Below, in pieces: positions 1 through 7,239 of a DNA stretch of 64,000 bases. The stretch covers positions 101,701-165,700 of the forward strand of contig JADHOC010000010.1 of assembly GCA_016779205.1 (NCBI GenBank). Reading direction: 5' to 3'. The DNA is from Planctomycetota bacterium. GTDB taxonomy: Bacteria > Planctomycetota > UBA1135 > GCA-002686595. Numbering within the stretch: the first letter of the stretch is position 1; each line of letters opens with the position of its first letter. A program made the translations under genes and the position numbers. The notes beneath the pieces are model-generated. The model was not told the origin of the DNA. It worked only from the letters and a program-made list of their open reading frames with translations, and did no database searches.

Positions 1-166
1 CGGGTCGGAGTTCGCCGACCATCAGCTTCATGAAGGTCGACTTCCCCGCGCCGTTGGGGCCCACCAGCCCCGTGATGCCCGGCTCGATCTCGACGGTCAG
101 GTCGCCGAGCCCGACGACCTCTCCGTACCAGCGCCCCAGGTTCTCCGCTTGGATGATGGAGGTCAC
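1..166 (-). CDS. ABC transporter ATP-binding protein, N-terminal fragment (runs off the window)
   Basis: The visible 55 residues start at a GTG and read through a short beta-strand region into a P-loop, GPNGAGKST (Walker A), near residue 36-44. This is the start of an ABC ATPase nucleotide-binding domain; the rest lies left of position 1. The start codon overlaps the stop of the upstream permease gene by four bases (GTGA), which supports this GTG and suggests translational coupling. It is the third gene of a minus-strand operon (ATPase, ABC-2 permease, second ATPase), so it probably belongs to the same export or gliding/copper-processing-type ABC system. The substrate cannot be told from the fragment. 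Confidence 0.85.
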   Translation of the reverse strand, partial: MTSIIQAENLGRWYGEVVGLGDLTVEIEPGITGLVGPNGAGKSTFMKLMVGELRP

Positions 167-1080
167 GCGCCCACCTCCAGCTTGCGGGTCTGGCGCGAGA
201 GGATCGCCGCGCTGGCGAAGGTCAAGAGACCCAGGACCCATAGCGAGGCCTCCAGGTTCCAGCCGATGCCGGGGGACGACTGGTCGAACAGGCTGTCGAA
301 GATCCGCTGGAAGTTGTTCGGGATGGAGAGGAGCCTCCAGCCCTGCCCGCTCATCAGCTCGGCCATGGCGTTCGACCCGGCGAGCGTGAGGAAGTAGAGG
401 ATGAACAGCCCGCCGAGGGCGCGGTTACGGCGGTCGGTCAGGGACGAGATCGCCAGGACCAGGATCCCGTGGAAGAACACCCAGAGCACGGCGTAGAACT
501 CGAGCTTCAGGATCGTGTCCCAGCGCTCGGTGAGGAAGGACCACTCCGGGGAGGCGAGGCTCGCCACCGAACAGACGATGGTGACGGGGGCCACCACCGC
601 CAGGCTGCCCCAGAACATCACCGTCAGCAGCTTCCCCGCCGTGTAGGTGAGGCGGGACATGGGGCGCGCGAAGTAGAGGAGGTGCGCCCGCAGCTTGCGG
701 TCCTCCGCGATGAGCCCTGAGCCGTACCAGCCCATGATCAGGACCACGAAGAACTGCATGTTCGTGAGCAGCTGGAAGATCAGGACCTCGACCTGTCCGA
801 GCTGGCTCGAGAGCATGGCGCCCATGGCCATGGTCTGGGCCGAGGGCTCCATCCCGGCCATGTTCGTCAGGGTGCCGGACTCCGCCTCGAACTTGAGCTG
901 CACCATGAACCCGGTGACGATCGTGAAGATCCCGGGGATGATGAACAGCAGGAGCATGGGGAGCTTCTTCTTGAACCCGATGCGGATGCCCGACCAGGCG
1001 AGCGTCACGGACCGAAGCGGGCGCTTGCGGAGCTCGCCGTCGAAGCGGCGATAGACCTCGGTGTGGGTTGTCGCCTTCAT
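163..1080 (-). CDS. ABC-2 type transporter permease
   Basis: 305-residue integral membrane protein with about six hydrophobic segments (roughly residues 38-61, 97-125, 150-175, 195-216, 222-243 and 276-298). The cytoplasmic N-terminus is followed by a large loop between the first two segments, a layout typical of ABC-2 export permeases of the NosY/GldF kind. The start ATG overlaps the stop of the upstream ATPase gene (ATGA) and its own stop overlaps the start of a second ATPase (GTGA), so the three genes form one transcription and translation unit. The role is transmembrane export powered by the adjacent ATPases. The substrate is unknown; multidrug, lipid or copper-maturation functions are all possible for this family. 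Confidence 0.85.
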   Translation of the reverse strand: MKATTHTEVYRRFDGELRKRPLRSVTLAWSGIRIGFKKKLPMLLLFIIPGIFTIVTGFMVQLKFEAESGTLTNMAGMEPSAQTMAMGAMLSSQLGQVEVLIFQLLTNMQFFVVLIMGWYGSGLIAEDRKLRAHLLYFARPMSRLTYTAGKLLTVMFWGSLAVVAPVTIVCSVASLASPEWSFLTERWDTILKLEFYAVLWVFFHGILVLAISSLTDRRNRALGGLFILYFLTLAGSNAMAELMSGQGWRLLSIPNNFQRIFDSLFDQSSPGIGWNLEASLWVLGLLTFASAAILSRQTRKLEVGA

Positions 1081-2093
1081 GCGCTGGTGGCCTCCGCCTT
1101 CTTCTCGCTGTCATCCACGGCCTTGAGGAAGACCTCCTCGAGCGTGGAGCGCACCGGGTCGATGGAGGAGATGTTGACCCCTTCACCGGCGGCGAGGCCG
1201 CAGAGCGCGTCGGCGTCCTCCACGCCGTGGGGGAGGGTGACCATCAGAGCGCCGTCCTCGTTCAGCGAGGTGGCATAGGCGGCGGCCTCGAGGGCGGCCT
1301 GCAGGCGGTCGGCGCGGTCCTCAACCTCGACGCGGAGGCGCCTGGACTCGGCGGCGGTGAGCTCCGCGATGGAGCCCTGGAGGATGGCCTTCCCCTTCAC
1401 CAGGACCACGACGTTGTCACAGGTCCGCTCCACGTCCGGCAGGAGGTGGGAGCAGAGGAGGATGTTCTTGTTCTGGTTCCGCCCGAGGTCCTCCACGAGG
1501 GAGAGCATGTGACGGCGGCCGGCGGGATCGAGCCCGTTGGTGGGCTCGTCGAGGAGCAGGAACTCGGGGTCATGAACCAGGGCCTGGGCGAGCTTCAGGC
1601 GCTGCTTCATCCCCGTGGAGTAGCCGTCCAGGGCCCGGTAGCGCGCCTCGTCCAGTTCCACGTAGTCGAGGACCTCGTGGGCCCTCGTGATCGCGTCCTG
1701 CCGGTTCAGGCCCGTGAGCTTGGCCAGTGAGGAGACGATCTCCACCGCCGTCATCCCGGGGAGGAGGCAGTCGCTCTCGGGCATGTACCCCACGCGCTTG
1801 CGGATCTCGATGCGCGCCGCGCGGTTGGTGGGTTGGAGGCCAGCGACCACCGCTGTGCCTTCGGTGGGTTCGAGGAGCCCCAGGAGCAGGCCAATGAGGG
1901 TGGTCTTCCCGGCTCCGTTCGGTCCCAGGAGACCCACGGGGCCGGCGGGTAGCTCCATGTCGAGGCCGCGGAGGGCGTGGACGCTCCCGAAGGACTTGCG
2001 CAGCCCTTGCAGGCGGACGATCGGCTCCCCTCTGTTCGAGTGGTCGGTGTCCGAGGCGTGACCAGGCAGAGGATCGGGGACGTTGGAGGTCAT
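1077..2093 (-). CDS. ABC transporter ATP-binding protein
   Basis: 338-residue ABC ATPase. Walker A GPNGAGKTT is at residues 57-65, followed by the signature STGMKQRLKLAQAL, Walker B LLLDEPTNGLDP and the H-loop in CSHLL. The ~100 residues after the nucleotide-binding domain form the accessory C-terminal region usual in ABC-2 exporter ATPases (NatA/CcmA-like group). It is the first gene of the minus-strand operon and overlaps the permease start by four bases. The ATG at 2093 gives an N-terminal extension of about 24 residues before the conserved domain, so a later start is possible, but no better candidate is obvious. It energises export through the permease at 163-1080. Confidence 0.9.
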   Translation of the reverse strand: MTSNVPDPLPGHASDTDHSNRGEPIVRLQGLRKSFGSVHALRGLDMELPAGPVGLLGPNGAGKTTLIGLLLGLLEPTEGTAVVAGLQPTNRAARIEIRKRVGYMPESDCLLPGMTAVEIVSSLAKLTGLNRQDAITRAHEVLDYVELDEARYRALDGYSTGMKQRLKLAQALVHDPEFLLLDEPTNGLDPAGRRHMLSLVEDLGRNQNKNILLCSHLLPDVERTCDNVVVLVKGKAILQGSIAELTAAESRRLRVEVEDRADRLQAALEAAAYATSLNEDGALMVTLPHGVEDADALCGLAAGEGVNISSIDPVRSTLEEVFLKAVDDSEKKAEATSA

Positions 2094-2377
2094 CAGGGTC
2101 TTGGGGGATCCGTCGGCGGGAACGTGCCGAGGCGGGTCGGGTCGCCGCCCTCTAGTACGGAGAGTAGCAGGCCACCCTTTCAGGAATACCGCACAAAGAC
2201 CGCCGGGTTCGCGAGCAGGTCCTGGAGCCGGGAGCGTGGCGTCCAGCGTGGTGGGGCTCTAGGATGGACCCCGTCAGCGGCGCGGGCCTGTTGCTCCACG
2301 CGGACGGTGCGCCCTCGGGTGCCCACTGACCCCCGGCCAGCGCCCCCACCCGTGCTTCCCGCGAGAGGGATCGATCG
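2094..2377. other. Divergent intergenic region between ABC operon and molybdenum hydroxylase operon
   Basis: 284 bases separate two divergently transcribed operons, so both promoters should lie here. I see no convincing -35/-10 pair, operator palindrome or conserved RNA element by eye. Confidence 0.4.
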
Positions 2378-3028
2378 ATGAGAGAAATGGACCCGTCGTC
2401 CGGTGAGCCGTCCGCGATCAGCAGGAGGTCCTTCCTCAAGGGGGCGACCCAGGTCGCCGCTGCCGGGGGCATCATCGGGGCCGCCCCAGCGAGCGAGCAG
2501 GACGCAGAGGTCGAGCCCGAGGTCGAGACGCTCAGCGGCTCTGCCTCCATGGAGCTGCTCGTCAACGGGAAGTCCCGCTCGGTGGAGGTGGAGCCACGGA
2601 CGACGCTCCTCCACGCGCTGCGGAACGAGATGAAGCCTCCGCTGACCGGCACCAAGGAGGTCTGCGGGACCGGATCGTGCGGGGCGTGCACGGTGCTGAT
2701 CGACGGGCAGCCGGCGTACTCCTGCCTCAGCCTGGCGGTCACGTGTGCGGGGCGGCCGATCACGACCGTGGAGGGGTTCGGCAGCGCGGACGCGATGTCG
2801 GACGTCCAGCAGTCCTTCTGTGACAAGGACGGGATGATGTGCGGCTTCTGCACCCCTGGCTTCGTCGTCGCCACCCACGCCGCCCTGGACCGCGCCCCGA
2901 AGGCGAGCCTGGATGAATTGAAGTACGAGCTCTCCGGCAACTTCTGCCGCTGTGGCACCTATCCCCACGTCTTCGACGCCGCCCAGGCCGTCCAGAAGGA
3001 CCGGGCACGCGGGGAGGACGGGCGATGA
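2378..3028 (+). CDS. Molybdenum hydroxylase Fe-S subunit with Tat signal (PaoA / IorA-like)
   Basis: 216-residue small subunit of a xanthine dehydrogenase-family enzyme. A twin-arginine signal (RRSFLKG, RR at residues 16-17, then an Ala/Gly-rich stretch) precedes the mature part. Two [2Fe-2S] cluster sites are visible: plant-ferredoxin-type cysteines at 96, 101, 104 and 116, and the alpha-helical domain cysteines at 155, 158, 190 and 192 (CGFC...CRC). A Tat signal on the Fe-S subunit is the hallmark of the periplasmic aldehyde oxidoreductase PaoABC of E. coli, where the folded trimer is exported together. The gene overlaps the catalytic subunit start by four bases (ATGA). The ATG at 2387 is an alternative start that would keep the Tat motif. 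The substrate is probably an aldehyde or N-heterocycle, which the sequence does not settle. Confidence 0.9.
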   Translation: MREMDPSSGEPSAISRRSFLKGATQVAAAGGIIGAAPASEQDAEVEPEVETLSGSASMELLVNGKSRSVEVEPRTTLLHALRNEMKPPLTGTKEVCGTGSCGACTVLIDGQPAYSCLSLAVTCAGRPITTVEGFGSADAMSDVQQSFCDKDGMMCGFCTPGFVVATHAALDRAPKASLDELKYELSGNFCRCGTYPHVFDAAQAVQKDRARGEDGR

Positions 3029-5205
3029 GTCGTCCCACCAGTCGCCCCGCGGCGTCGGACCCCTCCTGGGGTGAGCGCAGCGACCTCGACGTCCTCAACC
3101 GTGACATCCCGCGCGTGGATGGGCCGGTGAAGGCGACCGGCGAGGCCGTCTACACCCACGACGTGCGCCTGCCCGACATGCTCTGGGCCCGGGTGCTCGT
3201 GCACCCCGTCCCGCGGGCGGAGATCGAGTCCATTGACCTGGAGGCGGCCAGCGAGATGCCCGGCGTCGTGCACATCGAGGCCCTGAAGGAACCGGGTGAC
3301 ACCGTGCGCTATCTGGGGGACGACGCCGTCCTTGCGGTGGTCGCGGCCGAGACGCCCGACCAGGCCGCGGACGCCCTGGGGGCGATCGTGGTCCAGGCGA
3401 AGCGTCTCGCGCCGGTGGTCACCCCGGAGCAGGCGCTCGAGGAGGGGGCGCCCGTGGTGAGCCGCCGCCGCAAGGCCGACTCCAACGTCGGCCGGGCGAA
3501 CGAGCGCGGCGACGAGGCCGTGGCCGATGCGGCGCTCGCTGGGGCGGTCGCGGTGGTGGAGCGGACCTTCGAGATCCCCATCCAGCACCACGTTTGCCTG
3601 GAGACCCACGGCCACGTGGTGCAGCCCGCCCCGGACAACGATCAGGTCACGGTGTACGCCTCGACCCAGTCCGTCAGCGGCACCCCGCGCGGCCTGGCCC
3701 GCACCCTTGGGCGGGACGCCTCGAAGATCCGCGTCTTGACTCCTCACATGGGCGGGGGCTTCGGGTCCAAGTTCGGACCTGGCCTCGAGGGCGCGCTCGC
3801 CGCGAGGGTCGCGAACGTCACGGGGCGGCCTGTGCACCTCATGCTCACGCGCGCGGACGAGTTCGCGATCGCCGGTAACCGCTCCGGCTCCCGGCAGAAC
3901 CTCAAGGTGGGCGCCGACAGCGACGGGCGGCTGGTCGGGCTCAAGCTCGAGGCGGACAAGCTGGGCGGCGTCTCAGGTGGATCTCTCCCGGGGCCGCCTT
4001 ACATCTACACCGTCACGGACGGGGCGGCCGTCTTCAGCAAGATCCGCTCGGTTCACACGGCCACGGACGGCAGCCGGGCCATGCGCGCGCCGGGTCACCC
4101 CCAGGCCTCCTTCGCCATGGAGGCCGCGGTGGACGAGCTGGCCTACCTGCTGGGCATGGACCTCGTGGACATTCGCATCCGGAACCTGGAGTCGGCGGTG
4201 CACCACCGCCAGCTGCGCCGGGTCGCCGAGGAGATCGGCTGGGCGGACCATCCGAACCGGGACCGGCCCGGAGCGGCCGTGAACGGGCGCGCCGTGGGCA
4301 TCGGCTTCGGGGTCTCTGTCTGGGGACCCGGCGGGCGCTCTTCCCGCTGCGACGTGACCGTGCGTCCTGACGGCTCGGTCGTCTCCGCGACGGCCACCCA
4401 GGACCTCGGTACCGGGGCGCGGACCTACGTGGCCGCGATCGTGGCCGAGGAGCTCGGTCTGACGGTCGACATGGTCGAGGCCCGCATCGGTGACAGCGAC
4501 CTGCCCCCGAGCGTGACCTCGGGCGGGAGCGTCACCACCGGGAGCTCGGCGCCGGCGATCAAGGACGCGGCCCACAAGGCGCGGGAGGGCCTGGAGGCCC
4601 TGCTCACCGACGTCCTCGAGGCGCCGGTCGGATCCTACGTATGGAAAGACGGGCGCGTCTCCGTGCGTGGAGACGCGAGCCGCTCCCTCCCCTGGATCGC
4701 GGTCTGCGCCCTGCTACGGGAGCCGCTCCTGGCCCAGGGGGAGTTCCGAGACTTCCTCCACGAGGGCCGGATTCACGGCGCCCAGGCGGCGAAGGTCGAG
4801 GTGGACACCCTGACCGGACGGGTCAAGGTCCTGAAGATGGTGACCTGCCAGGACCAGGGGCTCCCCCTGAACCGGCTCGCGCTGCGCAGCCAGATCAACG
4901 GCGGCATGGTTCAGGCGCTCTCCTACGGGCTGCTGGAGCAGCGCGTCTTTGACGAGCAGGACGGCTTCCTGCTCTCGGACAACCTCGACCTCTACAAGAT
5001 CGCCGGCTCCCAGGAGATCCCGGAGATGGTGGCGCTCATCGACGACGAGGACGAGCGACCCAGCGTCTGCGGCATGGCGGAGGCGCCGGTGATTCCGGGT
5101 CACAGCGCCATCGCCGGCGCGATTCACAACGCCTGCGGCGCGCGGCTCACTCGCATGCCCTTCACCGCGGACAACGTCCTGGAGACCCTGTACGGGAAGA
5201 TCTGA
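3025..5205 (+). CDS. Molybdenum hydroxylase catalytic (Mo-cofactor) subunit, xanthine dehydrogenase family
   Basis: 726-residue large subunit. The N-terminal aldehyde oxidase/xanthine dehydrogenase a/b-hammerhead region begins around residue 30 (VDGPVKATGEAVYTHD). It is followed by the Mo-cofactor binding domains with the diagnostic GGGFGSKFG at residues 243-251. The C-terminal GMAEAPVIPG segment contains the expected catalytic glutamate, E686. The length is typical of PaoC/YagR-like subunits (~730 residues), without fused Fe-S or FAD domains. There is no signal peptide, so if the complex is periplasmic this subunit must be carried by the Tat signal of its partner. The stop overlaps the next start (TGATG). 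The enzyme hydroxylates aldehydes or heterocycles; it needs molybdopterin, for which moaA lies at 22408-23433. Confidence 0.92.
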   Translation: MSRPTSRPAASDPSWGERSDLDVLNRDIPRVDGPVKATGEAVYTHDVRLPDMLWARVLVHPVPRAEIESIDLEAASEMPGVVHIEALKEPGDTVRYLGDDAVLAVVAAETPDQAADALGAIVVQAKRLAPVVTPEQALEEGAPVVSRRRKADSNVGRANERGDEAVADAALAGAVAVVERTFEIPIQHHVCLETHGHVVQPAPDNDQVTVYASTQSVSGTPRGLARTLGRDASKIRVLTPHMGGGFGSKFGPGLEGALAARVANVTGRPVHLMLTRADEFAIAGNRSGSRQNLKVGADSDGRLVGLKLEADKLGGVSGGSLPGPPYIYTVTDGAAVFSKIRSVHTATDGSRAMRAPGHPQASFAMEAAVDELAYLLGMDLVDIRIRNLESAVHHRQLRRVAEEIGWADHPNRDRPGAAVNGRAVGIGFGVSVWGPGGRSSRCDVTVRPDGSVVSATATQDLGTGARTYVAAIVAEELGLTVDMVEARIGDSDLPPSVTSGGSVTTGSSAPAIKDAAHKAREGLEALLTDVLEAPVGSYVWKDGRVSVRGDASRSLPWIAVCALLREPLLAQGEFRDFLHEGRIHGAQAAKVEVDTLTGRVKVLKMVTCQDQGLPLNRLALRSQINGGMVQALSYGLLEQRVFDEQDGFLLSDNLDLYKIAGSQEIPEMVALIDDEDERPSVCGMAEAPVIPGHSAIAGAIHNACGARLTRMPFTADNVLETLYGKI

Positions 5206-6188
5206 TGAAGGACTTCGACCTCAAGCTGCCGGAGAACCTGGACGCCGCGATCGGTGAGCTGCCCGCGGAGTACACCCGGGAGGGCGCCCAGGTCCTCGCC
5301 GGAGGGCAGGACATCGTGACGGTGATGAAGGACGACATCGAGCAGCCGGCGGCGCTCGTGAGCCTGCAGCGCCTCGGCCTCGACGGGATCCAGTGGGACG
5401 GCGACGGTGGGGTGACCCTCGGCGCCACCGTGACGGTCCAGACCCTGGCCGATGACGCCGACCTCGAGCGGGCGTTCCCGGCGCTCCGTGAGGCTGCCCG
5501 GTCCATCGGCAGCCCTCAGATCCGGAGCCAGGCGACGCTGGGGGGCAACCTCAACCAGCGGCCCAGGTGCCCTTACTACCGCCACCCCTCCGTGAGCTGC
5601 TTCAAGAAGGGCGGCTCGGTGTGTCTGGCGGAGTTCGGCTTCAACAAGTACGCCGCGATCTTCGGCGGGGGCCCCTCCTACTTCAGCCACCCCTCCGACC
5701 TGGCGACGGTGCTGCTCATGCTCGGCGCGACGGCCTCGGTCAGCGGCCCGGACGGTGAGCGCCAGGTCCCGCTCGCCGAGCTCTACGTCCTGCCCGAGGA
5801 GTCGCTGGAGACAGAGACGGTGCTCCGCCCCGACGAGATCCTGACCTCGGTCACGATCCCGGCCCCCCCCGCGGAGACGCGCTCGAGTTACCTGAAGTTC
5901 AAGGAGCGGGCCTCCTACGACTTCGCCCTCGCGGCGGTCGCCGTGTCCGTGGTCCTGGACGGGTCCGGCGTGGTCACCGATGCCCGGGTCGTCCTCGGGG
6001 GCGTCGCCCCCAAGCCGTGGGAGGTCCCCGCGGCGGCGCGCGCCCTCACGGGGAAGTCAATGGGCCCCGAGGCGTGGACCGCCGCCGGCGCCGCCGCCGT
6101 GGCGGACGCCGACCCGCTCGAGCACAACGGCTACAAGGTCCACCTCGTGAAGGGCCTGGTCTTCCGCGCCCTCGAGTCCCTGGCCTGA
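5205..6188 (+). CDS. Molybdenum hydroxylase FAD-binding subunit with extra cysteine cluster (PaoB-like)
   Basis: 327-residue medium subunit of the xanthine dehydrogenase family. FAD-binding loops are seen as LAGGQD near residue 30 and TLGGNL just before residue 120. The C-terminal CO dehydrogenase flavoprotein domain follows. Between the two there is a cysteine-rich insertion, C122-x9-C132-x7-C140. An insertion at this place carries an additional [4Fe-4S] cluster in E. coli PaoB and in 4-hydroxybenzoyl-CoA reductase; a similar cluster here is inferred. The gene order is Fe-S, Mo, FAD rather than the Fe-S, FAD, Mo order of paoABC. The start is fixed by the one-base overlap with the upstream stop (TGATG). 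Confidence 0.9.
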   Translation: MKDFDLKLPENLDAAIGELPAEYTREGAQVLAGGQDIVTVMKDDIEQPAALVSLQRLGLDGIQWDGDGGVTLGATVTVQTLADDADLERAFPALREAARSIGSPQIRSQATLGGNLNQRPRCPYYRHPSVSCFKKGGSVCLAEFGFNKYAAIFGGGPSYFSHPSDLATVLLMLGATASVSGPDGERQVPLAELYVLPEESLETETVLRPDEILTSVTIPAPPAETRSSYLKFKERASYDFALAAVAVSVVLDGSGVVTDARVVLGGVAPKPWEVPAAARALTGKSMGPEAWTAAGAAAVADADPLEHNGYKVHLVKGLVFRALESLA

Positions 6189-6217
6189 TCCCCGCCGTCG
6201 ACCTCCCCGTAATAACC

Positions 6218-6451
6218 ATGAGTGATCCCAGGACCCCCCCCGTGAGTCCCTTCTGCGTGCACCTCGCGAGCAAGAAGATGATGATCTCCGAGCGCCCTCC
6301 CCTCGAGGACAGCGACGTGCTGGACTCGAGCCAGCACTGCTGGTGCGAGCTCTCCCACATGTTGATCGGGCCCGACGGCGACGCCGCGCACCCCGAGGAC
6401 TGCCGCAAGGGGCGTGACTGCTTCGAGTCACCGCTCGCCGACCTCCTCTGA
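6218..6451 (+). CDS. Small conserved Cys/His-rich protein
   Basis: 77-residue soluble protein. A Cys-x-His pair near the N-terminus (FCVHLASKKM) and a central HCWCELS segment are followed by a GPDGD turn and a C-terminal ECRKGRDC-like pair (here DCRKGRDC). Regularly spaced cysteines and histidines suggest a small zinc- or metal-binding fold. It resembles short proteins I recall from planctomycete genomes with a C-x-H...CWC...GPDG...C...RxC pattern, for which no function is established. It sits 29 bases after the FAD subunit and 6 bases before the DUF1326-like gene, so it is probably co-transcribed with the molybdenum hydroxylase. A role in maturing that enzyme is only a guess. Confidence 0.7.
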   Translation: MSDPRTPPVSPFCVHLASKKMMISERPPLEDSDVLDSSQHCWCELSHMLIGPDGDAAHPEDCRKGRDCFESPLADLL

Positions 6452-6457
6452 ACTCGA

Positions 6458-7189
6458 ATGAAACTCCTCGCTTCACTCCTGATCGCCGGCTCGACGGCGA
6501 TGGTCTACACGGGAGTCCTCCCGTGCCCCTGTGAGCTCGGCGCCCGCCTCTCATCGTCCTTCAGCGCCCCGCGCACGGAGGCCGGTGCGCCGGCCGGGGT
6601 CTACCTCGAGGTTCGGAACGCCACGGTCTGGGGCGGCGCCTGCCACATCGGGTCCGAGGCCGTGAGCCAGGGGACCTATGCCGCCGCCGGCTGGTCCTTC
6701 GAGGGAGGGTCGCACGGCGGCGTCGACCTCGCCGGCGTGCGCGTGGTGTCCGTGGTGGAGGGGTCCTCGAACCTGCAGTCCGAGGCCGTCTTCCGCGCGG
6801 GCGGCGTCCCGAAGGTGCGGGCCTGCGTCTGGGTGGACGCTCCGGACGAGGACGCAGCCCAGGCCGCGGTGGACCACGTGCGCTCGCGCCTGGATCACGG
6901 CACGGTCCTGACGGTCGAGCGGACCCCCGTGACGGTGGACCTGAATGGAGACGAGTTCCGGCTGGAGGTGCCGGGGCTGCTCACGGTCGAGGGCGAGGCG
7001 CTCCCGGATCGCTCGTGCTGCACCATGCCGGAGTCCCTCTGGTACTCCCCGCTGGCTACTGGCTGTGAGGCCGTGGTGGGGAACCCCTCCATCTGCCGCT
7101 TCGCGGGCCACGGCGTCGGTGCCGCGAGGCTCTCCCCCTGGGCGTTCGAGGGCGAGAACAGCGCCTTCGTGGCCCGCGTCGGCGCCTGA
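6458..7189 (+). CDS. DUF1326-like secreted protein
   Basis: 243 residues. A hydrophobic N-terminus (MKLLASLLIAGSTAMVYTGV) looks like a signal peptide or anchor. The body has the features I recognise from DUF1326 proteins: an early Cys/Gly region ending in a WSFEGGSHGGVDLAGV-like strand pattern, and a late CCTMPESLWYSPL block. A C-terminal GHGVGAARLSPWAFEGENSAFVARV segment (split here as GHGVGAARLS and ENSAFVAR) completes the match. DUF1326 has no firmly established function. Cysteine pairs at CPC (near residue 24) and CC could bind metal or form disulfides outside the cytoplasm. It lies 6 bases downstream of the small Cys/His-rich gene and 50 bases before lon. Confidence 0.65.
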   Translation: MKLLASLLIAGSTAMVYTGVLPCPCELGARLSSSFSAPRTEAGAPAGVYLEVRNATVWGGACHIGSEAVSQGTYAAAGWSFEGGSHGGVDLAGVRVVSVVEGSSNLQSEAVFRAGGVPKVRACVWVDAPDEDAAQAAVDHVRSRLDHGTVLTVERTPVTVDLNGDEFRLEVPGLLTVEGEALPDRSCCTMPESLWYSPLATGCEAVVGNPSICRFAGHGVGAARLSPWAFEGENSAFVARVGA

Positions 7190-7239
7190 GGCGCGCCGAG
7201 CAACCACCCCGCCGCTCACTCCCACCGATCACCACTCCA

